Shown piece after piece: positions 1 to 8,049 of a stretch of 64,000 bases of DNA. Origin of the DNA: Streptococcus gallolyticus subsp. gallolyticus DSM 16831 (lineage in GTDB: Bacteria > Bacillota > Bacilli > Lactobacillales > Streptococcaceae). Made by a program: the position numbers and the translations under genes. The stretch lies in NCBI RefSeq assembly GCF_002000985.1, contig NZ_CP018822.1:1196001-1260000 (forward strand), written 5' to 3'. Under the pieces are notes generated by a model. It was given only the letters and a program-made list of their open reading frames with translations, was not told where the DNA came from and searched no databases. Each line of letters starts with the position of its first letter. The stretch's first letter is position 1.

Positions 1-167
1 ACACCGAGTAACTGACTCAAAAGGTTAAGATTTTTTTGATTTGGCTTTGTTTTACCATTTTCCCAATTAAAGTAGGAAACTCTAGAAATATTAAGTAATT
101 TAGCTACTTCTGCCTGTGAGTAACCTTTTTCTTCTCTAATATTTTTTAACTTTTCTCCAGAAAACAT
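1..167 (-). CDS. XRE-family helix-turn-helix regulator, 3' part beyond window
   Basis: Only the first 55 residues are inside the window. They form a Cro/C1-type HTH: MFSGEKLKNIREEKGYSQAE is followed by a recognition helix with NISRVSYFNWENG. The start at 167 has a strong AAGGAGG Shine-Dalgarno. The N-terminus resembles HdiR/LexA-like repressors of streptococci and lactococci (HTH plus S24 autopeptidase), but the C-terminal domain is not visible, so the subfamily is a guess. A perfect 18-bp palindrome sits at its own transcription start, which suggests autorepression. Confidence 0.8.
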   Translation of the reverse strand, partial: MFSGEKLKNIREEKGYSQAEVAKLLNISRVSYFNWENGKTKPNQKNLNLLSQLLG

Positions 168-180
168 AAACTCCCTCCTT

Positions 181-230
181 GTTAGTTTATAAACTAACAA
201 TATTATAAAAAAATAAACCTAAAAAAGCAA
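181..230 (-). promoter_or_regulatory. Promoter and palindromic operator of the XRE gene
   Basis: On the minus strand there is a -35 TTGCTT (225-230), a 17-bp spacer and a -10 TATAAT (202-207). The predicted start falls inside GTTAGTTTATAAACTAAC (181-198), a perfect 18-bp palindrome just upstream of the Shine-Dalgarno. A repressor bound here would block initiation. Confidence 0.75.
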
Positions 231-249
231 GGGCTTAGCCCCTACTTCT
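226..249 (-). terminator. Terminator after the histidine kinase gene
   Basis: The minus strand forms a 9-bp stem (AGTAGGGGC / GCCCTTGCT, with wobble pairs) with a TAA loop followed by six T. It ends the mbr module and overlaps the -35 of the next gene. Confidence 0.7.
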
Positions 250-250
250 G

Positions 251-1198
251 TTAATTTTTATGTGATGAAATTTCGACTTGTGTTCCTTTATCGATTTGGC
301 TATCGATAGTGATGTTTAGGTTAAGGGTGTCTAAAACTTGTTTAGTCATGTACAGCCCTAGACCAGTTGCTTTTTGGTGTTCATGACCGTTAAATCCAGT
401 AAAACCTTCGTCAAAAAGACGTGGTAAATCTTCTTCTAGTATTCCAATACCATCATCAGATATAACGATATTTCCATCACTTATACTAATAATAATTGTT
501 CCGTCTGTTTTGGAATACTTAACGGCGTTATCAATAATTTGTGAAATAGCAAAGCTTAGCCATTTTCGGTCAGAACTTAGCTCCCAATCACCGACAACCT
601 CAACAGAAAGATTTTTTAGTAAACACGGAATACGATATTTTTTGATGATCTTTGTTGTAACATCTCTGACAGATAGTTTTTCAAAGCGAAAATCGTCTTT
701 GTTTTGACTGAATTTTAAATAAGTCAACAACGTATCAAGATAGTTTTGAAGTCGTGTCAATTGTTGCTGTACTTCGTTTGAGTCGAGTTGGTCAGTCTGT
801 GCCATTAATGAAAGGGCTGATATGGGAACTTTCATTTGATGTGACCACATTTTGACAAGATTTTGCAGATTTTCAGTTTGCGTCTTTTCAGCTAGCAGTT
901 CATTGGCGCTAGTTTCTTTTAGTTTGATGATAATGTCTCTATAAGCCAGTTCTGACGGCAATTCTAATTCATCTAATTCTTTTACATAAATAAAATGATG
1001 TAAAATAGATAATTTCTGCTTAAATTTAAGGTATTGCCAAATGCTGATAAAGATTAAAATCGTTAAATTGATTAAAATACTAACTTTAAAGTAAGCCAAT
1101 GGCAGGCGATATAAGGCAAAAATAACAATGAATAATATACTTAAAAGGATATAAGTTAAATACCAGACGGAATATTCTTTAAAAAATTGTCGAATCAT
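251..1198 (-). CDS. mbrD: BceS/MbrD-type intramembrane-sensing histidine kinase
   Basis: This 315-residue kinase has two N-terminal membrane helices (about residues 12-29 and 37-56) joined by a very short loop. That is typical of BceS-like kinases, which sense through the partner ABC transporter. The H-box is MWSHQMKVPISAL, the N-box IIDNAVKYS, and the G-boxes DDGIGI and GLGLYM. Its ATG overlaps the stop of the response regulator gene (ATGA), so the two are translationally coupled. By family it should phosphorylate the adjacent regulator when the transporter meets bacitracin-like peptides. The exact peptide is unknown. Confidence 0.88.
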   Translation of the reverse strand: MIRQFFKEYSVWYLTYILLSILFIVIFALYRLPLAYFKVSILINLTILIFISIWQYLKFKQKLSILHHFIYVKELDELELPSELAYRDIIIKLKETSANELLAEKTQTENLQNLVKMWSHQMKVPISALSLMAQTDQLDSNEVQQQLTRLQNYLDTLLTYLKFSQNKDDFRFEKLSVRDVTTKIIKKYRIPCLLKNLSVEVVGDWELSSDRKWLSFAISQIIDNAVKYSKTDGTIIISISDGNIVISDDGIGILEEDLPRLFDEGFTGFNGHEHQKATGLGLYMTKQVLDTLNLNITIDSQIDKGTQVEISSHKN

Positions 1199-1857
1199 TT
1201 TAGAAGGTAGCCAACTCCTCTCACGGTGTGAATACGATCAAAACCTAATGGTTGTGTTTTCTTGCGCAGTCGTGTTATGTTAACGCTAAGGGTATTTTGG
1301 TCAATGAAACTTTCATTTTCCCAAAGTTTCTCGAGTAATTCCTCTTTGGGCACGACTTGATTTTGATGTTCAAAGAGAACCGCTAAAATCTTATTTTCTG
1401 TCGGAGATAAGGTGATATGGTCGTCACCGTTTGATAAAATTCCGTCACGCGACAGAGAAAACTGGTCCAATTGGTAATTATCCGAGGTAAACTGGTAAGC
1501 ACGTCTTAAAAAGGCTGAAATTTTGGCGTCTAAAATCGTTAGAGAAAATGGTTTTGACACAAAATCATCCCCTCCCATGTTAAGTGCCATGACAGTATCC
1601 ATTTCATCATCACTAGATGAGATAAAAATAATCGGCAATGTCATAGTTTTACGAATTTCTGTTGTCCAATAAAAACCATTAAAATACGGCAACGTGATAT
1701 CAATCAGGATAAGGTCAGGCTTGATTTCTTCGACTTCCTGCTTAATAGCTCGAAAATTAGTGACACTAAAGACATCATAAGTTTGACTAAGATGTTGTTC
1801 TAAAAGTTTAACGATAGTTTCATCGTCCTCGACAATATAAATCTTTCCTTGTTTCAT
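1195..1857 (-). CDS. mbrC: BceR/MbrC-type OmpR-family response regulator
   Basis: A 220-residue regulator with receiver domain (acidic pair EDDE, phospho-acceptor Asp in LILIDITLPYFNG, Lys in KPFS) and a C-terminal winged helix ending TVRGVGYLL. I place the start at 1857 (MKQGKIYIVEDDE). A longer frame reaches 1893, but its extra residues precede the conserved fold. Neither start has a Shine-Dalgarno. An extended -10 lies 6 nt before the 1857 ATG, so the message is probably leaderless. Partner of the kinase just downstream, and the likely activator of the module's transporter genes. Confidence 0.87.
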   Translation of the reverse strand: MKQGKIYIVEDDETIVKLLEQHLSQTYDVFSVTNFRAIKQEVEEIKPDLILIDITLPYFNGFYWTTEIRKTMTLPIIFISSSDDEMDTVMALNMGGDDFVSKPFSLTILDAKISAFLRRAYQFTSDNYQLDQFSLSRDGILSNGDDHITLSPTENKILAVLFEHQNQVVPKEELLEKLWENESFIDQNTLSVNITRLRKKTQPLGFDRIHTVRGVGYLLK

Positions 1858-1892
1858 AGTTTTATTGTAACAAAAAATGGTCATCACGACCA
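1858..1892 (-). promoter_or_regulatory. Promoter of the mbrC-mbrD pair, leaderless layout
   Basis: The minus strand carries the extended -10 TGTTACAAT (hexamer at 1864-1869), only 6 nt before the mbrC ATG at 1857. The usual start distance puts +1 at or next to the A of that ATG. The -35 region is poor. It lies within the hairpin that closes the transporter transcript. Confidence 0.5.
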
Positions 1893-1898
1893 TTTTTT
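1872..1898 (-). terminator. Hairpin between transporter genes and mbrC
   Basis: AAAAAATGGTC-GTGAT-GACCATTTTTT forms an 11-bp perfect stem with T-runs on both sides. It lies after mbrB (ends 1945) and before mbrC. It should at least partly end transcription from the transporter genes, so the two-component genes can be expressed separately. Confidence 0.65.
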
Positions 1899-1944
1899 AG
1901 TAAAAATTTTCAGAATCTTTCAAACGACTGTTCGAAGATAGGAG

Positions 1945-3924
1945 TTAACGTTCAATAATTTTATAGTAAGTTCTACTTGTGAATTTATAGATGAAGAAAT
2001 AGATTACGGTGATGCTTAGTATTGTAATACCACTGACGGTATAAATCATACTTGAGCTTGTTACCCCAAACATGAGTAACATTTGTTTTAGCATGACAAG
2101 CGCTACGGCGAAGTGTAAAACTGCAAAACCGAGTGGCATGAAGAATACGAGTAAAATTTGAGAATTAATTGCTCGCTTCACTTCTTTTTCTCCCATTCCC
2201 ACTTCTTGCAAAATTTTATACGATTTTTTATCTTCAATCCCTTCAGAACGTTGTTTATAGTAAATGATTAGGGCTGCACCAAGCAAGAAACTAATACCAA
2301 GTAAGAATCCTGTAAAGAGAAAGCCACCTGTAAAGCCATACATGTCCTCAAGGAAAGATGATTTGGTATCGACAATTCCTGTTGCTGCGTTGCCATCTGA
2401 ATCAAGATATTGACCTGTTTCGTCTGAAATGTAACCGTCATCATTTGTAATTTTAGCGATTTCGGCTTTAGAAAGGTCAGCGTAACCAGTGAAATTACTT
2501 TGGAATTGGAAATTGTGTTGAGTAAAGAGCTCTTGAAGTTCATTTAAAACATTTTTATCACTAACGATTAACAACGCTGGATTATAAGTATTAGCAATAT
2601 CAGGGAATATAACACTTCTTAGATTTTCGACATTGTCAAATTCTTTTCCAAAAAGGGTTAATTTTTTCAGTTGGCTATTTCCCTTTTGAACGTAAAAGGC
2701 AGATTGATTTTCTTTTAAAGTTGGTAGGCTATTACCTAAATTTTTAAAATCATCTTGGGTCATGATATATAAAGAGCCCATTTTTGCCATATCAGGAGTG
2801 TCTATATCTTGGTCTGTTATTGTGATTTCTTTATCAGTTGATACTGGAATTACTGAGGAACCAGTATAGTAGGTGATATAGTCACTTTCTGGTTTATCTA
2901 ATTTATCGATAACTGCTGTTTTGAAAAAAGCTTCCGCATCTGTATCAGTCGTCGAATAGATTGTAATTTGAGTGTCTTTTGGGAACATATCGTCGGCTTG
3001 TTTTTGAGTATTGACATACAAAGACGTTGTTGTGGCAATCGTTACAAAAGCCATAACGGCTAGTAGCGTAATATTAGCAAGTCCGACAGCATTTTGTTTC
3101 ATTCGGAAAATCATTTGTGCTGTGGTTACGAAATGTTCAGGTTGGTAAAAATATTTTTTGTTTTTACGACGGCGTTTTAGGTACCAAGTCATAAAACTGA
3201 TGTAAAAAAGGTACGTTCCAATGATAACAAGAACAACCGCGATAAAGAAACGATATAGGACGACAAGCGCAGCTATTCTCGTTGAAGAAATTGAAAGATA
3301 ATAACCTGAGCTTAAGCAAATGATGCTTAACAACGCAAAGAGAATATTGCCGCGTGGCTCTTTTTCACCCTGTTCTTGCCTCCTAAATAAAGCTAGTGGC
3401 GATGAACGACGGATATTAAAGAGGCTGATAAGTTCTAGGAAAAAGAAGATTGCAGCGAATGCAAACGCTGTGCTAATAAACGCTGCTGGTGATAAAGTCA
3501 TTACCAACTGATTATAGTGTAAAAGATTAATAAAAATCAAATAAAACAATTGTGAAAAGACAGCTGATAAAAGGCTTCCTAAGATAATCACACCCACAAA
3601 AATAACAATCAGTTCAATAGTCGATACAAGACTGATTTGAAACCTGTTCATCCCAAGGATGTTATAAAGCCCGAATTCCCTACTTCTTTGTTTTAAAAGG
3701 AAATTATAACTGTAAATCTCCATGATAATCGAGAAGATAAAAAGGACAACAATGGATAAGCCAAGTGTTGCGGCACCATATGACATGCTTTTTCCAACAG
3801 GGCTAAATAAAATCAGCAAGGTTGAACAATTTAGAAGAAATAAAATGGTGCTTGTGAGTAAAAATGGTCCAAAAATATTGACAGATTTTTTGAGGTTTGA
3901 CCAAGCTAATTTAGCATAGAACAT
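1945..3924 (-). CDS. mbrB: BceB/MbrB-type ABC transporter permease (FtsX domains)
   Basis: A 659-residue permease. There is one N-terminal helix, an FtsX-type three-helix block (about residues 50-180), further helices to about residue 300, a large extracytoplasmic domain (about 305-520), and a second three-helix FtsX block at the C-terminus. This is the BceB architecture and length. The start at 3924 (MFYAKLAW) is chosen because GGAGGTG lies 6-7 nt upstream. The longer reading adds five residues inside mbrA. The big external domain is thought to bind the peptide-lipid complex and signal to the kinase. It is coupled to mbrA, whose stop is adjacent. Confidence 0.88.
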   Translation of the reverse strand: MFYAKLAWSNLKKSVNIFGPFLLTSTILFLLNCSTLLILFSPVGKSMSYGAATLGLSIVVLFIFSIIMEIYSYNFLLKQRSREFGLYNILGMNRFQISLVSTIELIVIFVGVIILGSLLSAVFSQLFYLIFINLLHYNQLVMTLSPAAFISTAFAFAAIFFFLELISLFNIRRSSPLALFRRQEQGEKEPRGNILFALLSIICLSSGYYLSISSTRIAALVVLYRFFIAVVLVIIGTYLFYISFMTWYLKRRRKNKKYFYQPEHFVTTAQMIFRMKQNAVGLANITLLAVMAFVTIATTTSLYVNTQKQADDMFPKDTQITIYSTTDTDAEAFFKTAVIDKLDKPESDYITYYTGSSVIPVSTDKEITITDQDIDTPDMAKMGSLYIMTQDDFKNLGNSLPTLKENQSAFYVQKGNSQLKKLTLFGKEFDNVENLRSVIFPDIANTYNPALLIVSDKNVLNELQELFTQHNFQFQSNFTGYADLSKAEIAKITNDDGYISDETGQYLDSDGNAATGIVDTKSSFLEDMYGFTGGFLFTGFLLGISFLLGAALIIYYKQRSEGIEDKKSYKILQEVGMGEKEVKRAINSQILLVFFMPLGFAVLHFAVALVMLKQMLLMFGVTSSSMIYTVSGITILSITVIYFFIYKFTSRTYYKIIER

Positions 3925-3925
3925 A

Positions 3926-4678
3926 TTACTCACCTCCAAGAAGTGCGCTCATTGCAAGTGAAATATCCTTGCTGAATTCTTGATTGGTTTTGTTACCACG
4001 ATAAATTTGGTGGAAAATGCGACCATCTTTGATGAAAAGGACACGTTTAGCATGACTAGCAGCGTTTGCTGAGTGTGTTACCATAAGCAATGTTTGACCG
4101 TCATTATTAATATCCTCAAAAAGGTTTAGAATATCTTCAGAATTGCGATAATCTAGCGCTGCTGTCGGTTCATCAGCCAAAAGTAACTGCGGATTTGTGA
4201 TAAGGCTGCGAGCGATAGCAACACGTTGTTTTTGACCGCCAGACAATTCAAATGGGCGTTTTGCTAACAAATCTTCGATATGAAGTTTTGGAGCGAGTGT
4301 TGCTAGTCTATTTTCCATTTCTTGGTAGTTAACACGACCAAGTACCAATGGTAAGAAAATATTATCCTTGACAGAAAGCGTGTCTAATAAATTGAAATCT
4401 TGAAAGACGAATCCGAGATTGTTTAAACGAAATTCTGCTAATTGGCTTTCTTTGATTTTTGTGATTTCTTTCCCATTTAGAACAACAGAACCTTTCGTTG
4501 GCTTTTCCAGGGTTGCTAAGATATTAAGCAAAGTTGTTTTCCCAGAACCAGATTCTCCCATGATAGCGATAAATTCATTTTCATCTACTTTGAAATCAAC
4601 ATCTTGCAAAGCACGTGTTACTTCTTTTGAAAAACGTGTGCGAAAAACTTTTTCTAAGTGATTAATCTCCAGTAACAT
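3926..4678 (-). CDS. mbrA: BceA/MbrA-type ABC transporter ATPase
   Basis: A 250-residue MacB/LolD-like ATPase: Walker A GESGSGKTT (about residue 40), Q-loop VFQDFNLL, signature LSGGQKQR, Walker B LLLADEPTAALD and H-loop VTHS. The start has AAGGAG 6 nt upstream. It pairs with the permease downstream to remove or detoxify cell-wall-active peptides such as bacitracin. The order ATPase-permease-regulator-kinase matches S. mutans mbrABCD (bceABRS). The symbol is assigned by this order and architecture. Confidence 0.88.
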   Translation of the reverse strand: MLLEINHLEKVFRTRFSKEVTRALQDVDFKVDENEFIAIMGESGSGKTTLLNILATLEKPTKGSVVLNGKEITKIKESQLAEFRLNNLGFVFQDFNLLDTLSVKDNIFLPLVLGRVNYQEMENRLATLAPKLHIEDLLAKRPFELSGGQKQRVAIARSLITNPQLLLADEPTAALDYRNSEDILNLFEDINNDGQTLLMVTHSANAASHAKRVLFIKDGRIFHQIYRGNKTNQEFSKDISLAMSALLGGE

Positions 4679-4695
4679 AATTTCTCCTTTGTTTC

Positions 4696-4732
4696 ATTAT
4701 ACCTTTTTTCGATTAAATAAAAACTCTAATCG
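4696..4732 (-). promoter_or_regulatory. Second promoter before mbrA with inverted repeat
   Basis: A -10 TATAAT (4696-4701) precedes mbrA by 18 bp with no good -35. CGATTA-N11-TAATCG (4710-4732) covers the -35 region. A transcription factor may act here. It would let mbrAB be transcribed apart from the two small genes upstream. Confidence 0.4.
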
Positions 4733-4766
4733 GAATGTTTTTGCTAAAAAGCAATTAATTTAAATT

Positions 4767-4782
4767 TAGTATTTTAATACTA
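4767..4782. repeat. Palindrome TAGTATT-TT-AATACTA, copy 1
   Basis: A perfect 7+7 inverted repeat with a 2-nt centre. It overlaps the stop codon of the 35-residue gene and lies about 90 bp upstream of mbrA. The same 14 specified bases recur at 6024-6039 and 16445-16460. Confidence 0.6.
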
Positions 4783-4887
4783 AGAGTGTTTCAAAGGTCT
4801 TCTTCCACTCCAATACCAAAGAGCGAGACTTACTACTCCCACTACGACGATAAGAAGAATTGTAATAAGACTATAAAAACCTACCAT
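4780..4887 (-). CDS. Small single-helix membrane protein (35 aa)
   Basis: Too short for a usual ORF list. It starts MVGFYSLITILLIVVVGVV and ends with the basic tail SGRRPLKHS. One hydrophobic helix covers about residues 4-26. AGGAGGAGG lies 7 nt before the ATG, an unusually strong ribosome site. It is second in a pair, 18 nt after the 39-residue gene, and directly upstream of mbrA on the same strand. I know no family for it. The positive-inside rule suggests the C-terminus faces the cytoplasm. An accessory role in the peptide-resistance module is inference from position. Confidence 0.65.
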   Translation of the reverse strand: MVGFYSLITILLIVVVGVVSLALWYWSGRRPLKHS

Positions 4888-4905
4888 TTCAAAAACCTCC
4901 TCCTA

Positions 4906-5025
4906 TTATTTTGTGATACGGAGGGTATAACAGACAATATAAGTAATGGAACCTAAAATAACCATGACTAACCAAATCAGAAGATTACTCCATAAATTAA
5001 TATGTCTTTTGATTTCTTGACTCAT
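4906..5025 (-). CDS. Small single-helix membrane protein (39 aa)
   Basis: It starts MSQEIKRHINLWSNLLIWL and has a charged N-terminus of about 10 residues, one helix (about residues 12-33) and a short LRITK tail. GAGGAG lies 7 nt before the ATG. It is the first gene after a promoter carrying TTACA-N4-TGTAA, the arrangement known for BceR-type targets, and is followed by the 35-residue gene and mbrAB. Function unknown. It may be a small regulatory or structural partner of the transporter or of the envelope stress response. Confidence 0.65.
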   Translation of the reverse strand: MSQEIKRHINLWSNLLIWLVMVILGSITYIVCYTLRITK

Positions 5026-5054
5026 ATGACTGCTCCTCTCTTATTGACAAGTTT

Positions 5055-5118
5055 ATTTTATCGAAAATCAGGTAGTTACTTCCTTACAATTTGAAAGTCA
5101 AATCTTACAAAAATGTAA
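5055..5118 (-). promoter_or_regulatory. Promoter with BceR-like box before the two small membrane genes
   Basis: A -10 TAAAAT lies at 5055-5060 with no recognisable -35. Upstream is CTTACA-AAAA-TGTAAG (core TTACA-N4-TGTAA, 5105-5118), and a further TTACA half-site at 5084-5088, 21 bp away (two helical turns). From memory the BceR-family consensus in Firmicutes is TNACA-N4-TGTAA. A box at about -57 to -70 with a poor -35 fits an activated promoter. Confidence 0.55.
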
Positions 5119-5135
5119 GGTTGCTTTTTGGCAAC

Positions 5136-5165
5136 AAAAAAGCCCAAAACAAACGTTTCAGGCTT
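5136..5165 (-). terminator. Terminator after the TIM-barrel gene
   Basis: The minus strand forms AAGCCTGAAAC / GTTTTGGGCTT (two wobble pairs) followed by TTTTTTG, 9 bp after the stop codon. Confidence 0.8.
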
Positions 5166-5173
5166 AACAGTTA

Positions 5174-6004
5174 CTACTTACTATTGATTGCTTGTGCTAC
5201 TTTTGTAAGGTAGGCGTGGCTTTCAAGCTGCTCAATGGGATTGTTTAAATCTTTTAGGTTAATCTCGTAAATACTTGTGGCTTTTTCGTTGAACAATGGC
5301 AGAGCTTCTGCCCAATTGATTTTTCCATGACCTAGTGTCAAACTATCATGCGTTTCACCTAAAGAGTCAACTAAATGATAGTGAATAATAGTCTTTTTCA
5401 AAGTTTCTAGTGAGCATTGCAAAGCTTTATTATCCCCATGCAGATAAATGAAAGCATGAGAAATATCATAAGCAAGTGGATAGCCTTTTTGAGCTAACAA
5501 TTGGTCGAATTCAGGCTTGCCAAATGAAAATAGTTTTGAAATACCATTTTCAAACATGATATGATTTTCACCAAGCTCACAAAATTCATCCATGCGAGTA
5601 AAAAGATAATTTTGCGCTTCTTCAATGTTTTCAAAAGGTTCTAGCAAATCTTTTTCACGCAGTTCATAAGAGCCATGAACTAAGACTTTACAATCGAAAT
5701 CTCGAGCGATTTTCAATAATTCTTGGGTTGAATAGTTGATAAAATCGACTAAATCAGCCTTATTTTTAGGGTGCGCCACAAGTTCTAAAAATTGACCTTG
5801 GTATTTCATCGGATGATGAAGAACAATCGCTTTGACACCACTTGCTTTTACTGTTTGAACAGCTTCTCTAAGGTGTTGTAAGCCGCTAGCAGTGAAGTCG
5901 GTTTCAGATGTGAAAAATTCAAAGACATCTGGATGATATTTTAGGCGACTTTCCATTTGCTCAAGGTCGCAACTAGCTTTTAGTCCTAATTGAATTGGAA
6001 ACAT
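5174..6004 (-). CDS. Sugar phosphate isomerase/epimerase-like TIM-barrel protein
   Basis: 276 residues of the AP-endonuclease-2/xylose-isomerase-like TIM-barrel family. Likely metal ligands are in IMFENG (Glu, about residue 146), YDISHAF (Asp/His), IHYHLVDS (His) and SIYEINLKD (Glu near the C-terminus). Full length for the family. The substrate cannot be told from sequence. It follows trmFO by 32 bp with GAGGTG before its ATG, so it is probably co-transcribed. A TAGTATT palindrome lies in the gap. Confidence 0.75.
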   Translation of the reverse strand: MFPIQLGLKASCDLEQMESRLKYHPDVFEFFTSETDFTASGLQHLREAVQTVKASGVKAIVLHHPMKYQGQFLELVAHPKNKADLVDFINYSTQELLKIARDFDCKVLVHGSYELREKDLLEPFENIEEAQNYLFTRMDEFCELGENHIMFENGISKLFSFGKPEFDQLLAQKGYPLAYDISHAFIYLHGDNKALQCSLETLKKTIIHYHLVDSLGETHDSLTLGHGKINWAEALPLFNEKATSIYEINLKDLNNPIEQLESHAYLTKVAQAINSK

Positions 6005-6023
6005 TTTGTCACCTCTTTTAATA

Positions 6024-6039
6024 TAGTATTGGAATACTA
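6024..6039. repeat. Palindrome TAGTATT-GG-AATACTA, copy 2
   Basis: A perfect inverted repeat. It includes the trmFO stop codon (6037-6039) and ends 20 bp upstream of the TIM-barrel start codon. Confidence 0.6.
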
Positions 6040-7374
6040 AACGTTAAGATAATCTTGCAAATCGTTTAAAGCACGTTCAGCAACTTTTTCATAACGTTCT
6101 TTTTTATCACGGATACGTGGTCCGTCAAGCTCTTTAACGATACCGAAGTTAACATTCATTGGTTGGAAATGTTTGCTTTCGGCATGTGTAATGTAATGTG
6201 GAAGAGAGCCGATAGCAGTCGTTTGCGGGAAGATAACCGCTTCTTCTCCTTTAAAACGACGTACAGCGTTGATACCAGCAACTAGCCCTGAAGCAGCTGA
6301 TTCCACATATCCCTCAACCCCTGTCATTTGACCAGCAAAGAAAAGGTCTGGATTTTGGCGTGTGGCAAATGTTTCGGTCAAAAGATTTGGAGAATCCATG
6401 TAAGAGTTACGGTGCATTACGCCATAACGGACAAATTCGGCATTTTCAAGACCTGGAATCATGCGGAAAACACGTTTTTGCTCACCCCATTTAAGGTGTG
6501 TTTGGAAACCAACGATGTTAAAGAGACTACCAGCAGTATTATCTTGACGTAATTGAACAACGGCATATGGTGTCTTGAATTCACCGTCACGAGGTCCTTT
6601 GTAGTCATCTGGGTATTCTAAGCCAACAGGCTTCATTGGACCATAGAGCATTGTTTTAATGCCGCGTTTTGCCATAACTTCAATCGGCATACAACCTTCA
6701 AAATATTTTTCTTTTTCAAAGCTATTAAGCGGAGCTTCTTCGGCATTGACAAGCGCTTCATGGAACGCCATAAATTCCTCTTTGGTCATTGGACAGTTAA
6801 GATAGGCAGCTTCTCCTTTATCGTAACGTGATTTCAAATAAACCTTGTCCATATCGATAGAATTTTTATCAACGATTGGCGCTGCGGCATCATAGAAATA
6901 AAAACCGTCGCCACCGTTCAATTCATGAATTTTTTCAGCAAGTGCATCTGATGTTAAAGGACCACTAGCGATAACAGTAATGGCATCAGTTGGAATTTCT
7001 GTGATTTCTTCACGAACGACTTCGATAAGTGGGTGATTTGTCACTTCATCTGTCACCATTTGTGAGAAACCGTCACGATCAACCGCTAAAGCACCACCAG
7101 CGGGGACGCGCGTGCTTTCTGCTGCCTTCATGATAACAGAGTCTAGACGACGCATTTCTTCTTTAAGCAGACCGACAGCGTTTGTTAAGCTATCACCGCG
7201 CAGCGAATTTGAGCAGACCAATTCCGCAAATTTATCTGTTTTGTGTTGTGGTGTTGCTTTCTTACCACGCATTTCATAAAGTTTTACTGGAATGCCACGT
7301 TTAGCAATCTGATATGCAGCTTCAGAGCCCGCTAAACCAGCTCCAATAACGTTAATGTATGATGATTGAGACAA
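6037..7374 (-). CDS. trmFO: Methylenetetrahydrofolate-tRNA-(uracil-5-)-methyltransferase
   Basis: 445 residues, normal for TrmFO (formerly Gid). It makes 5-methyluridine at position 54 of tRNA, using methylene-THF and FADH2. The N-terminus has the FAD dinucleotide fold [10 protein letters not shown]. The conserved cysteine motifs CSNSLRGDS (about residue 54) and [15 protein letters not shown] (about 230) match the catalytic cysteines of the family. [18 protein letters not shown] is the C-terminal FAD motif. The first gene of a two-gene unit with its own promoter and a structured leader. Confidence 0.96.
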   Translation of the reverse strand: MSQSSYINVIGAGLAGSEAAYQIAKRGIPVKLYEMRGKKATPQHKTDKFAELVCSNSLRGDSLTNAVGLLKEEMRRLDSVIMKAAESTRVPAGGALAVDRDGFSQMVTDEVTNHPLIEVVREEITEIPTDAITVIASGPLTSDALAEKIHELNGGDGFYFYDAAAPIVDKNSIDMDKVYLKSRYDKGEAAYLNCPMTKEEFMAFHEALVNAEEAPLNSFEKEKYFEGCMPIEVMAKRGIKTMLYGPMKPVGLEYPDDYKGPRDGEFKTPYAVVQLRQDNTAGSLFNIVGFQTHLKWGEQKRVFRMIPGLENAEFVRYGVMHRNSYMDSPNLLTETFATRQNPDLFFAGQMTGVEGYVESAASGLVAGINAVRRFKGEEAVIFPQTTAIGSLPHYITHAESKHFQPMNVNFGIVKELDGPRIRDKKERYEKVAERALNDLQDYLNV

Positions 7375-7399
7375 TATACTAATACCTCCAAAAACAAGC

Positions 7400-7504
7400 T
7401 TAGGAAGTCCTAAAACTCATTTTCCAGATAAGGGAGAAAGCCCTTATCCAAATCTTTCTAATTTTGATACTTGATTATCATAACATAAAATTTGTGAAAC
7501 TCAA
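7400..7504 (-). promoter_or_regulatory. trmFO promoter and structured leader
   Basis: Minus strand: TTGAGT (7499-7504), 16-bp spacer, TATGAT (7477-7482). The leader holds two hairpins: GATAAGGG/CCCTTATC (7427-7448) and TTAGGA-AC-TCCTAA type (7400-7413). Neither has a T-run, so they look like leader structures rather than terminators. Confidence 0.5.
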
Positions 7505-7550
7505 ATAATATTATATAGTTTATTTACATAAATAAAAATATGTAAACGAG

Positions 7551-8033
7551 TTATTGATTATCCTTTTTAATCATATTCTGATATTGTAAGTGAATACCAA
7601 TGTGACCAATTCCCAAAATAATTGATGCCAAGGTCAGAAATGGATTTTTACCATAGATGGATATGCATAGAACTGCCAAAATCGGCAAACTTGCTCCTGC
7701 TACTGGAATTTTTAAAAATGTGGTGTAAAAATCTGCCATTCTTTTTGGTCCCATAAAATAACGAATCCAAAACATTTCATAAAGAATCATACAAAAACTA
7801 GCAGCTATCAACCACCAATTCCAATTAGTCCAGGGCTGCCAGTTAAAATCAGAAAAGATGAGAATCAGACAAGTCACAAGTACTTCTCCGATACGTTCAA
7901 GTAAGGATAAGTATTTATTTTCTTGATACTGATAATGTTCATAATCTTTAGGTTTGTTTCGTGTCCAAATAAGATTTGGTATCATTAGTAGCATTAAAAA
8001 GATGAATCCAACATAAGAGAAGCCAAAATGCAT
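7551..8033 (-). CDS. Hypothetical four-helix membrane protein of the satD operon
   Basis: 160 residues with hydrophobic helices near residues 5-22, 50-63, 73-90 and 110-150, and a Trp-rich stretch WQPWTNWNWW (about residues 66-75). I recognise no named domain. It is the third gene after satD and the DUF3307 gene, 16 bp from the latter, so it shares their transcript and presumably their purpose. Confidence 0.75.
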   Translation of the reverse strand: MHFGFSYVGFIFLMLLMIPNLIWTRNKPKDYEHYQYQENKYLSLLERIGEVLVTCLILIFSDFNWQPWTNWNWWLIAASFCMILYEMFWIRYFMGPKRMADFYTTFLKIPVAGASLPILAVLCISIYGKNPFLTLASIILGIGHIGIHLQYQNMIKKDNQ

Positions 8034-8049
8034 AGTCAGTCATCCTCAT

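Noticed and set aside
437-452. Near-copies of the TAGTATT palindrome in coding sequence (also 2017, 15611, 62944)
   Set aside because: Not counted as operators. They fall on codons for G/S-I-x-I-L type peptides inside genes and may be coding coincidence. Kept only as supporting counts.
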